In this document: piece after piece, positions 1 through 6,900 of the stretch | Numbering within the stretch: position 1 is the first letter of the stretch | Layout: every line of letters begins with the position of its first letter | Assembly (NCBI GenBank): GCA_021808525.1 | Contig: JAKBBK010000022.1 | Coordinates: 1-41,577, forward strand | Length of the DNA: 41,577 nucleotides | Reading direction: 5' to 3' | Source of the DNA: Pseudomonadota bacterium | GTDB taxonomy: Bacteria; Pseudomonadota; Gammaproteobacteria; Burkholderiales; Burkholderiaceae_C | Translations under genes and position numbers: made by a program | The notes under the pieces: model-generated | What the model saw: the letters and a program-made list of their open reading frames with translations, nothing else | The model's database searches: none | Told to the model about the DNA's origin: nothing

Positions 1-407
1 TGGACGAGGCGCTGGAGCGTGCGAAGGCGTACTCCGAAGCGGGCGCCGATGCGATCCTGATCCACTCCAAGCGGCAAGACGCCGAGGAGGTGATCGAGTT
101 CGCCGCCCGCTGGCGCGGCGAGCTCCCCCTCTTGGCAGTCCCGACAACCTACTACCGTACGTCTGCCAAGGTTCTGCAGCAGGCGGGACTCGCCGGAATC
201 ATCTGGGCCAACCACAGCATTCGCTCCGCGATGCGAGCCATGCAGCAGACCTGCGCCGAAATCAAAGCCAACGACTCGATCGAACCTGTCGAGACCAAGG
301 TGGCGGCGATGTCAGAGATCTTCGAACTTCTCCGCTACTCGGATCTCGAGCGCGACGAGCGCAACTATCTGCCGGGAGCTATTCGAGCGCAGTTGGAGGC
401 CGAATGA
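1..407 (+). CDS. pepM: Phosphoenolpyruvate mutase, C-terminal part
   Basis: The gene enters from the left edge and is read from base 3, so only the last 134 or so residues are visible. The family (isocitrate lyase/PEP mutase TIM barrels) converts phosphoenolpyruvate to phosphonopyruvate, the C-P bond-forming step of nearly all phosphonate synthesis. Visible family features are the barrel segment GADAILIHSK, the VPTTYY strand and IIWANHSIRSAM near the end. The diagnostic EDKxxxxNS motif would lie outside the window, so PEP mutase versus a phosphonopyruvate hydrolase-type relative is decided partly by the decarboxylase that follows. The stop codon overlaps an ATG (404-406) in the ATGA arrangement that is repeated in this operon, which suggests translational coupling. 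Base composition here is less GC-extreme than in the genes after 7.5 kb. Confidence 0.85.
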   Translation, partial: DEALERAKAYSEAGADAILIHSKRQDAEEVIEFAARWRGELPLLAVPTTYYRTSAKVLQQAGLAGIIWANHSIRSAMRAMQQTCAEIKANDSIEPVETKVAAMSEIFELLRYSDLERDERNYLPGAIRAQLEAE

Positions 408-466
408 CAGCGTGCGTGAATGGGGTCGACGCCGGGGCCTTTGTAGATGCCTAGCTGGCACGGGAT
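404..466 (+). other. Probable original 5' end of the decarboxylase gene, cut by an in-frame TAG
   Basis: Reading from the ATG at 404 in the frame of the downstream decarboxylase gives MTACVNGVDAGAFVDA, then TAG at 452-454, then LARDV running straight into the conserved TYFAGVPDTLL of the enzyme. The stretch AGAFVDA-x-LARDVTYFAGVPD matches what the N-terminal helix of this family looks like. The ATG also forms the same ATGA overlap with the upstream gene that is seen at other junctions of the operon. The single TAG is therefore best explained as a nonsense change (for example from TTG or CAG) or a sequence error. Confidence 0.7.
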
Positions 467-1579
467 GTGACATATTTCGCAGGAGTCCCGGATACCCTGC
501 TGCGCCAATTCTGTAGTGCCCTCCGAACAAGATTGCCGGCGCACCGGCACTTGATCGCCTGTAACGAAGGCGCCGCGGTAGGGACGGCGGTGGGCCACTA
601 TCTTGCCACCGGAACCCTGGGTATGGTCTATATGCAGAACTCCGGGCTGGGCAATGCCATGAACCCGCTGCTGTCGCTGGCGGCACGCCAGGTGTGTGGC
701 GTGCCGATGCTGCTGCTCGTAGGCTGGCGCGGCGAACCCGAAGGTGCCGCGGACGAACCGCAGCACCAGCGACAAGGTGCCGTGACGCTTGCGCTGCTGC
801 AGGCTTGTGGTCTGCGCCATGCGCTCCTCGAGCATGAAGCCTCGCGCTGCTGGGCTCAACTTGACGAAGCCGTGCAGCAGGCGAAGTACCTAGGCGAGCC
901 GGTAGCCCTGCTGGTGCGCCGTGGCCTGTTCTCCTCCAGCTTCGGCGACGGGTGCGTCCGAGCGGCTGGGCTTGCAGGCGGACTGGCGCGCGAACAGGCG
1001 CTCGAGGCATGCATCGATGCCCTGCCCTCTGATGCAGTGACCGTCACCACCACTGGAATGGCTGCACGCGAGCTATTCGAAATCCGCGCGCGCCGCGGCA
1101 TGGACCACGCGCTGGACTTTCTCGCCGTGGGTGGCATGGGGCACGCTGCGGCGATTGCGTTCGCGATCGCCCAGGCGCGCCCCCGGCGCTGCGTCGTCTG
1201 CCTGGACGGTGACGGCGCGATGCTCATGCATATGGGCGCACTGAGCCACTGCGCCCAGGCAGCGAACTTGCTGCACGTGGTGATCAACAATGGTGCCCAC
1301 GATTCCGTCGGCGGCCAGCCGACCGCCGCCGCGGCGCTGGAGCTGGGACGCTTCGCGTCGGCGGCCGGCTACGCCCACGTGGCTTCCGTAGGGGAAGCCG
1401 CCGAGCTACGGGGGGTGCTTGGCGAGCTACTGCAGCGCCGCGGCAGTAGCTTCATCGAGGTGCGTTGCGTCAAAGGCAGCCGAGCCGACCTGGGAAGGCC
1501 GCGGATTCCACCGCGAATCAACAAGGAACGATTCATGTCTGCTATCGGCGCCGCTGGGGTTCATCAGGAGGCGCCATGA
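467..1579 (+). CDS. ppd: Phosphonopyruvate decarboxylase, N-terminus interrupted
   Basis: This TPP-dependent enzyme decarboxylates phosphonopyruvate to phosphonoacetaldehyde and so pulls the unfavourable PEP mutase equilibrium forward. The open frame runs from a GTG at 467 for 370 residues. Recognisable parts are FAGVPDTLLRQFC at the N-terminus, the glutamate in ACNEGAAVGTAVG, the MQNSGLGNAMNPLLSL segment, and the TPP/metal motif starting at DGDGAMLMHMGAL and ending in NNGAHDSVGG, typical of the family. About 20 N-terminal residues are separated from the rest by the TAG at 452-454. The GTG has no convincing ribosome-binding site, since the nearest purines lie almost against the codon. Translation may thus be weak or absent unless the TAG is an error or is suppressed. 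The stop overlaps the next ATG (1576) as ATGA. Confidence 0.88.
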   Translation: MTYFAGVPDTLLRQFCSALRTRLPAHRHLIACNEGAAVGTAVGHYLATGTLGMVYMQNSGLGNAMNPLLSLAARQVCGVPMLLLVGWRGEPEGAADEPQHQRQGAVTLALLQACGLRHALLEHEASRCWAQLDEAVQQAKYLGEPVALLVRRGLFSSSFGDGCVRAAGLAGGLAREQALEACIDALPSDAVTVTTTGMAARELFEIRARRGMDHALDFLAVGGMGHAAAIAFAIAQARPRRCVVCLDGDGAMLMHMGALSHCAQAANLLHVVINNGAHDSVGGQPTAAAALELGRFASAAGYAHVASVGEAAELRGVLGELLQRRGSSFIEVRCVKGSRADLGRPRIPPRINKERFMSAIGAAGVHQEAP

Positions 1580-2658
1580 AAGTCGCAATCGAATCCGCCG
1601 CGGGCGAGCGCTCCACGTTCGAGGTCAAGGTGATCGCGTCGAATGCTCGCTTGGCCGGCGCCGCGCTCGCAGGCGAACCGGTGTTCCGTAACGATCTGCG
1701 GATCGTGGAGGGAATGGTCGTACTCGGGCGTGTGCTCGGTCACCCTGGCTCGATTGCCGAGATCGAGAATGTGCACGCGCGCGATGTACGCTTGTACCCG
1801 GGCGACTGCTTCATCGGCGTGGTTGCTAACCGGCATTCGAGCACCTCGGAATATGGTGAGGTTCCGGTGGGTCTCGAGCTCGAGCGTGCGCCGGTTCTGG
1901 ACTTGCTGGCGCGCGGCGGAATTGTCGGCCGCGGCGCAATGGTCGGTGCGCCGCCGTTCACCAAGGTGGAACTTCTGGGTGCGCTCAGCCGAGAGGGGCG
2001 CGCGCAGATACTTAGCGAACTCAGCGAGGTCCCCGTGGTGACGCCCAGCCGCATAGCCCCGGTATTGCTGGTCGGAGGTACTGCGGCCGAAGTTGGAAAG
2101 ACCACCACATGCGCCGGACTGATCCGTGCCTTCAAGCGCCGCGGCTTGCAGGTCGGCGCCACCAAGCTCAGCGGCACCGGGAGGATGCGCGACATCGTTG
2201 CGATGCGCGAGGCGGGCGCCGACTTCTGCATGGACTTCCCCGACGCAGGCCTTGCGTCGACCTACACCGAGCACGAAGCGGTGCTGCAGGTGGCGCAACT
2301 GATGCTCGCAAGGTTGACGTCCCACGGCTGTGACATCCTGGTGGCTGAGCTCGGCGGGGACATCATTGAGGCCAACAACCCAGCGCTGCTCGACGCTGGA
2401 TTTGTTCGCGAAGCTACGCTTGGTATCGTGCACGTGGCTGCGGACGTGATCGGTCTGATTGGTTCGATCGAGATTTACCGCAGTTGGGGGCTCGCCGTGC
2501 CGATTTACGCAACTTTGCCCCGCGGACGCAACCGGGCTGGAACACTACGGCGCCTGCGCGAACGCCATCTCGATGCGATCGACCCTCGCTCCGATTCCGA
2601 CTGCGACGCGCTGGCGGAGCGCTTGCTCGTCGGCACCAACGTCACCGCAGCGGCGTGA
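1576..2658 (+). CDS. P-loop NTPase of the BioD/CobQ/DUF1611-like type, function unassigned
   Basis: The product is 360 residues. An N-terminal domain of about 160 residues, with no motif I recognise, is followed by a P-loop domain. Walker A is GGTAAEVGKTTT (about residues 167-178). A second acidic motif, DILVAELGGDIIEANNP (about 253-269), resembles the glycine-rich acidic motif of dethiobiotin synthetase and cobyrinate amidase relatives. ATKLSGTGRMRD after the P-loop resembles DUF1611 proteins. Proteins of this fold often activate a carboxylate or carbamate as an acyl phosphate. In this operon it is the only visible candidate for joining phosphonoacetate or a carbamate to an amine, but that is inference. 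A longer reading from an upstream ATG (1465) would sit inside the decarboxylase gene, so the ATG at 1576, in an ATGA overlap, is chosen. It ends in a GTGA overlap with the next gene. Confidence 0.7.
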   Translation: MKVAIESAAGERSTFEVKVIASNARLAGAALAGEPVFRNDLRIVEGMVVLGRVLGHPGSIAEIENVHARDVRLYPGDCFIGVVANRHSSTSEYGEVPVGLELERAPVLDLLARGGIVGRGAMVGAPPFTKVELLGALSREGRAQILSELSEVPVVTPSRIAPVLLVGGTAAEVGKTTTCAGLIRAFKRRGLQVGATKLSGTGRMRDIVAMREAGADFCMDFPDAGLASTYTEHEAVLQVAQLMLARLTSHGCDILVAELGGDIIEANNPALLDAGFVREATLGIVHVAADVIGLIGSIEIYRSWGLAVPIYATLPRGRNRAGTLRRLRERHLDAIDPRSDSDCDALAERLLVGTNVTAAA

Positions 2659-3389
2659 GCGTGGGATGGACTTGGTTGCTGAGCGTGAGCCGGGAGCCGC
2701 TCTCCCTGAGCGCGGTGTTCGCCTCGTCCGTCGCATCGTCCGCGCTGGGGGTGGGCAGCGCGGCGCTGCTGCCGCTATTCGTGTGGGAGTTTGACGGCAA
2801 GCCAGGCGTCGCGGTGTTCACAGTCTATTTATTGTTCCAGAACATCAGCAAGCTGGCCCTGTTCTGGCGTGAGATCGACTGGTACGTCGGGCGGAGGCTG
2901 TTGCTGTGGGCTGCTCCAGCCGCAGCGGCTGGGTCACTGCTGCTGCTGATGTTGCCAGAGGCGTGGTTCAGGCAGATTCTCGGGGTATGCATCCTGCTTC
3001 TCATCACGCTACCTGCGCTGCCGTTACCTGATTTGCCGTCGACGGTGCAGCTTCCTGTTTTCGGGTTGTTCTACGGGCTGTGCTCGGGGGCGCTGGGCAG
3101 CGGCAATGTGGTCAAGGGGCCGCTGTTGTTGTCGGCAGGTCTGGTCAAGGAGCGCTACATCGCAACCTACGCATTGAGCTCCCTGGCGATGAACCTACCC
3201 AAGATCCTGATCTACGGAGTCGGGGGCCTCACGCCATCGCACCTGCTGGGCCGTGGCGCGTTGCTTCTGGTGGTTTCGCTCGACGGATCCTGGGCCGGAA
3301 AACGGCTCCTGGTGGCGATTCCGGCGCGCTGGTTTGCACGCGTCGTCACAGGCGTATGTGTGCTCAGCGCCTTGCTGCTTCTCGTGTGA
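2655..3389 (+). CDS. TauE/SafE-family integral membrane protein, possible phosphonate exporter
   Basis: A 244-residue, strongly hydrophobic protein with about seven to eight membrane segments. The repeated layout of a conserved glycine-rich stretch (FGLFYGLCSGALGSGNVVKGPLLL) is typical of the TauE/SafE (DUF81) family, which moves sulfite, sulfoacetate and related organic anions. The GTG at 2655 is chosen because it overlaps the previous stop (GTGA) and gives a normal length; an upstream ATG (2484) would lie deep inside the P-loop gene. Family substrates are small C2 sulfonates or sulfite, so export of an isosteric C2 phosphonate such as phosphonoacetate, or of the final product, is a reasonable inference from the neighbourhood. 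Confidence 0.7.
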   Translation: MSVGWTWLLSVSREPLSLSAVFASSVASSALGVGSAALLPLFVWEFDGKPGVAVFTVYLLFQNISKLALFWREIDWYVGRRLLLWAAPAAAAGSLLLLMLPEAWFRQILGVCILLLITLPALPLPDLPSTVQLPVFGLFYGLCSGALGSGNVVKGPLLLSAGLVKERYIATYALSSLAMNLPKILIYGVGGLTPSHLLGRGALLLVVSLDGSWAGKRLLVAIPARWFARVVTGVCVLSALLLLV

Positions 3390-3407
3390 TCTCATGGAGT
3401 GACTTAA

Positions 3408-4817
3408 ATGGACTTTCCGACGGGTTTGCAGGCCAGTCCGACGCTGACCGTGCGCAACCCTTTCAATGGCGAACTCATCGCGGAGCTCGCGCAATTCGGG
3501 CCTGACTTGGTGCGCGCGGCGATCACGCGCGCAGCCCGCTACAAGGCACCGCTCAGCCGGGCCGAGCGCTCACGCATTCTGGGAACGACCTCGAATGCGC
3601 TCGCGGCCCAGGCCCCGACATTCGCGCGGCTGATCAGCAGCGAGTCGGGTCTGGGATTGCGGGACACTCTGGCTGAGGTCGATCGCACCGTAGAGCTCTT
3701 GCACTTGGCGGCTGCCGAGGTGCTCCGCGACGAGGCGCAGTGCTTCGCTGGCGATGCGCGCGTCGGCGGCGCACGCAGCCGCACGGTAAGCCAGCGCGAG
3801 CCGCGGTTGGGGGTGATTGCCGCGATCACTCCCTTTAACCACCCACTGCACCAAGTTGCGCACAAGGCGGTTCCGGCCATTGCGACCAACAACCGCATGG
3901 TCCTGCGCCCATCAAGCAGAGTACCGCTGTCGGCGCTGCGTTTCGCGGCGCTGCTTCGCGAGGCCGGACTGCCGGAGCCAATGTTCCAAGTGCTGGTCGG
4001 TGATGCCAGGGCTATCGCGGGTGTTCTGCTGGACAGCCCCGAAGTTGAAATGCTCAGTTTTACCGGCGGGGTCGAGGCCGGGCATGAGCTGGCCAGGGCC
4101 GCCGGCTATCGCCGCGTCGTTTTGGAGCTCGGCGGCAACGACGCCCTGATCGTGATGGACGACGCCTGCCCCGAAGCTTCGGCGAAGCTGGCGGCCCAAG
4201 GCGCCTATGCCAACTCGGGTCAGCGCTGCACGGCGGTTAAGCGCATCCTGGTGCAGCGAGCGCTGCACCAGGTCTTTGTCGAGGCGCTGGTCGAGGCTAG
4301 CCGCGAGTGGAGCCACGGCGACCCGTTTGACCTGAGCAACCGCATCGGCTGCGTGATCGATGCCGATGCCGCCGGTGCGTTGCGGGCTAGGGTCGACGCC
4401 GCGGCTGCGCGTGGGGGCCGGGTTCTTCTCGGCAACCAGAGCCATGGCGCGGCGTACGCGCCGACCGTGGTCGACGATGTTCGACCCGATTTCGACCTGG
4501 TGCGCGAGGAGACCTTCGGCCCTGTGGCCCCGGTGATCACATTCGACACAGTGGATGAGGCAATCGCGATCGCCAACGCCAGCGACTACGGTCTGTCCTC
4601 GGGCTTGTGCACCAATCGGCTCGACGTGATCGACAGGATGTTTCATTCGCTTGAAGTCGGCAACCTCAACGTCTGGGACGTTCCCGGTGCCCGCTCGGCG
4701 CTCGCTCCCTTCGGCGGCATCAAGAATTCCGGTCTTGGCGACAAGGAGGGGTTGCTGGAGTCGATGCGCGCTTGTACCTATGTCAAGACGCTGACATTAC
4801 CGTGGGGGAAGCCTTGA
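3408..4817 (+). CDS. phnY: Phosphonoacetaldehyde dehydrogenase-like aldehyde dehydrogenase
   Basis: A 469-residue NAD(P)-dependent aldehyde dehydrogenase. Catalytic features are the TPFNHP motif with Asn144, LELGGNDALIV with Glu240 and NSGQRCTAVKR with nucleophile Cys274. The end has the standard EETFGPV and PFGGIKNSGLG motifs. NHPLHQVAHK and the overall pattern fit the PhnY-type phosphonoacetaldehyde dehydrogenases known from aminoethylphosphonate breakdown, which make phosphonoacetate. The position right after a PEP mutase/decarboxylase pair makes phosphonoacetaldehyde the obvious substrate. A GGAG at 3396-3399 lies 8 bases before the ATG. One oddity is RPSSR where most family members have KPSE (about residues 167-171), a cofactor-contacting loop. 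The next gene starts 2 bases after its stop. Confidence 0.82.
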   Translation: MDFPTGLQASPTLTVRNPFNGELIAELAQFGPDLVRAAITRAARYKAPLSRAERSRILGTTSNALAAQAPTFARLISSESGLGLRDTLAEVDRTVELLHLAAAEVLRDEAQCFAGDARVGGARSRTVSQREPRLGVIAAITPFNHPLHQVAHKAVPAIATNNRMVLRPSSRVPLSALRFAALLREAGLPEPMFQVLVGDARAIAGVLLDSPEVEMLSFTGGVEAGHELARAAGYRRVVLELGGNDALIVMDDACPEASAKLAAQGAYANSGQRCTAVKRILVQRALHQVFVEALVEASREWSHGDPFDLSNRIGCVIDADAAGALRARVDAAAARGGRVLLGNQSHGAAYAPTVVDDVRPDFDLVREETFGPVAPVITFDTVDEAIAIANASDYGLSSGLCTNRLDVIDRMFHSLEVGNLNVWDVPGARSALAPFGGIKNSGLGDKEGLLESMRACTYVKTLTLPWGKP

Positions 4818-4819
4818 AC

Positions 4820-5857
4820 ATGACCCACCTGCTTTCGGTCGATGACCTGGAGCGTGACCAAGTCGAAGCCCTGTTGGCCACGGCCCGCGCCGCAGAACCC
4901 ATCGCACGACGACACAAGGTATGCCGGGTGCTGGAAGGCGCTGTGCTGGGCAACCTGTTCTTCGAGGCCAGCACGCGGACACGGATGAGCTTCGCGGCTG
5001 CGTTCTGCCGCCTGGGCGGAGCGGTGTGCGACACCACAGGGTTCACCTTCTCCTCGATGGCCAAGGGGGAGTCCATCGCCGACACCAGCCGGGTGATCAG
5101 CGGCTACTGCGACGCCCTGGTGGTGCGCCACCCAGAGCAAGGCGCAGTGGCCGAATTCGCACGGGCAACGCATGTCCCGGTGGTCAACGGAGGAGACGGC
5201 CCTGGGGAACACCCGAGCCAGGCACTGCTCGATCTGTACACCATCGAGGATGAATTCGCGCGCCTGGGCAAGCATGTCGACGGCGCGCATATCGCGATGG
5301 TCGGCGACCTGCGTCATGGGCGTACGGTGCACTCACTGATCAAATTGCTTGCACAGCGATCGCGCATGCGTTTCACGTTGATCGCCCCGCCAGGACTGGA
5401 AATGCCTCCGGCGATCTGTGACAGGGTCGCTGCGAATGGCCATTTGATTGAAACGCGGCGCGTGCTGCGCCAGGGCTTGCATGACGCGGATCTCGTCTAC
5501 GCAACGCGCATCCAGCGCGAACGGATGTCAGGCGAGATGCGCGAGGGGTATACGCCGGATTTCCGCGTGGACCGTGCATTCGTCGACACCCATTGCGGAG
5601 TCTCGACCGTGCTCATGCACCCGCTGCCGCGCGATTCGTCGCCTGGCGCCAACGATCTCAGCACCGACCTTGACGGCGATCCGCGGCTGGCCATCTTTCG
5701 CCAGACAGACAACGGCGTCGCGGTACGCATGGCAATCTTTGCCACCCTGCTCGGAGTCGAGTCGCTGTTGCAGCGAGGGCTGCGCGATGCCCCCTGGCGA
5801 CATCCGCATCGCATCGGTCCCATGGACGCGGACTTCCACGCCCTAAGCCCTGGGTGA
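4820..5857 (+). CDS. pyrB: Aspartate carbamoyltransferase paralogue in a phosphonate operon
   Basis: A 345-residue ATCase catalytic chain. Carbamoyl-phosphate and aspartate site motifs are all present: FFEASTRTRMSF (Ser51-Thr-Arg-Thr-Arg), SSMAKGE (Ser79, Lys82), VVRHP (Arg103), GEHPSQALLDL (His131, Gln134), VGDLRHGRTVHS (Arg168), TRIQRER and HPLPR. HPLPR and HPSQ indicate ATCase and not ornithine carbamoyltransferase. It is about 30 residues longer than the E. coli chain, partly by a C-terminal tail. The ATG at 4820 is preceded by GGGGGAA at the right distance. No regulatory chain (PyrI), dihydroorotase or other pyrimidine gene is nearby. An intact active site in a phosphonate operon suggests a resistant target copy or a tailoring carbamoyltransferase, not housekeeping pyrimidine synthesis. 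I cannot see from sequence alone which residue would give resistance. Confidence 0.88.
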   Translation: MTHLLSVDDLERDQVEALLATARAAEPIARRHKVCRVLEGAVLGNLFFEASTRTRMSFAAAFCRLGGAVCDTTGFTFSSMAKGESIADTSRVISGYCDALVVRHPEQGAVAEFARATHVPVVNGGDGPGEHPSQALLDLYTIEDEFARLGKHVDGAHIAMVGDLRHGRTVHSLIKLLAQRSRMRFTLIAPPGLEMPPAICDRVAANGHLIETRRVLRQGLHDADLVYATRIQRERMSGEMREGYTPDFRVDRAFVDTHCGVSTVLMHPLPRDSSPGANDLSTDLDGDPRLAIFRQTDNGVAVRMAIFATLLGVESLLQRGLRDAPWRHPHRIGPMDADFHALSPG

Positions 5858-5865
5858 ACAGTGCA

Positions 5866-5988
5866 TCAATTCGAAGTGCCGTAGTCTTCGAGGGCCAGCC
5901 ATCGCTTGACCTCGTTCAGCTCATCGAAGCCGCCGAGCACGCACTGTGACAGGGTCGGCGACTGCTGGGACTGCAGTTGCTCGTGCAT
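5866..5988 (-). pseudogene. Possible short coding remnant of unknown origin
   Basis: On the minus strand a frame of 40 codons from an ATG at 5988 ends at TGA (5866-5868). The predicted peptide ends DELNEVKRWLALEDYGTSN, which looks like natural helical protein and not noise. The open frame continues upstream of this ATG to about 6060, where a TAA falls inside the first of the repeated AACAAAGTGT motifs. I do not recognise the family. It may be the 3' end of a gene cut off by whatever created the repeat-rich region. Confidence 0.25.
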
Positions 5989-6057
5989 GATGCATGACCG
6001 ATGGTCACATACGCGATTGCGGTCAAGCGGAGCAGAACTCCAACGGCAACAAGCGTC

Positions 6058-6443
6058 TTCGACACTTTGTTATTCACACCGGCGCCGCAGCTGCCGCTTT
6101 CGCGCGAACGAAACGTCGACGGAACCGGAATCCCAACCACTTCGAAGCAACTGAGTTCGGCGACTTTAAGGCCTTGGCCCCTCGCAGATCGCCTCAATCG
6201 GAGGAGCTTGTTTGCAGCCGACATGAGTGCCGGAAAGCTCAACGCCGACAGGCACATTCAACACTCTGTTGTCCAACCTCCCGAGAGCGCTGTCCGCATC
6301 GCCTCCGGAATTTTCACACTCTGCCACGCCCATGGCGCAGACAGAGAGGCACTCTCCCCTCTGAAGCGATTTCTACACTTTGTTGTGCAACGCCTGAGAG
6401 AGAGGTTTCGGATAACAAAGTGTCGAAAGCCAGAACAAAGTGT
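6058..6443. repeat. Dispersed ACACTTTGTT motifs in both orientations in a gene-poor stretch
   Basis: From 5858 to 6597 I see no convincing complete gene. The stretch has four exact copies of the decamer ACACTTTGTT: forward at 6062-6071 and 6375-6384, inverted at 6415-6424 and 6434-6443. Two variants lie at 6261-6270 (ACACTCTGTT) and 6316-6325 (ACACTCTGCC). The first and third exact copies extend to a perfect 16-base inverted repeat, 6058-6073 against 6412-6427. Composition is clearly less GC-rich than the flanks. The pattern would suit protein-binding sites, ends of a decayed mobile element or a repeat family of this genome; the sequence does not decide between these. Confidence 0.6.
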
Positions 6444-6597
6444 GAAACGGCTCCGGTTGCTCCGCGCGCTGGCGGGAAACCGAGTGTGAAAACGCATTGT
6501 TCGACGGGGAGATTTTGCCTGTGCGGGGCTGGGGATGCCGGGTGAAGGCGGCCACGTTGACGCGCCTACCCCTGTTCGCGGAGGCGGTCAAACGACG

Positions 6598-6900
6598 TCA
6601 GTGAGACGGGTTGGGCGGCCATTGCTGCGCGGCGTGAAGCACACGCAGCACAACGATCACCCGGTCATCGTCCTTCCCCTCGACGCGGTAGACGAGGACA
6701 TAGTTCGGCCGCACAACAGCCTCGCGTGTGCCTCGCACGCGACCCGGGCGGTAGAGCGTTGGATGCTGCCGAGCCTGCTCAGCTTTCACCTCGATCTCGT
6801 CGTCGATCTCGCAGGCCGCGATAGGGTTGTCTTGGGCGATGTGCTCGAGAATGGCTTCACGATCTTCCAGCGCCATGGGGCGCCATACAACTCGCGTCAC
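6598..6900 (-). CDS. parE: ParE/RelE-family type II toxin
   Basis: A 100-residue basic-acidic small protein. It has VVWRPMALEDREAILEHIAQDNPIAA at the N-terminus, HPTLYRPGRVRGTREAVV in the middle and YVLVYRVEGKDDDRVIVVLRVLHAAQQWP at the end, the classical ParE/RelE plasmid-stabilisation toxin layout. Family members act as gyrase poisons (ParE) or ribosome-dependent mRNA nucleases (RelE); the LREAVV-like and VLRVLHAAQQWP segments favour the ParE branch. It is downstream of, and overlaps by 4 bases, the antitoxin-like gene (6897-7343), giving the usual antitoxin-first order. The pair probably stabilises the accessory segment between the phosphonate operon and the 7.5 kb region. Confidence 0.88.
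   Translation of the reverse strand: MTRVVWRPMALEDREAILEHIAQDNPIAACEIDDEIEVKAEQARQHPTLYRPGRVRGTREAVVRPNYVLVYRVEGKDDDRVIVVLRVLHAAQQWPPNPSH

Noticed and set aside
1465-1575. An upstream ATG would lengthen the P-loop gene by 37 codons
   Set aside because: It lies inside the decarboxylase gene in another frame, and the ATGA overlap at 1576 is the pattern used in this operon.
4772-4819. A TTG-started extension of the ATCase gene
   Set aside because: It overlaps the end of the dehydrogenase gene and has no conserved residues; ATG 4820 has a good ribosome-binding site and begins the family sequence.
4820-5857. Ornithine carbamoyltransferase
   Set aside because: HPLPR and HPSQALLDLYTI are ATCase motifs; OTCases have HCLP and HPCQ.
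6055-6450. CRISPR-like array
   Set aside because: The repeats are only about 10 bases, come in both orientations and have irregular spacing; no cas gene is nearby.
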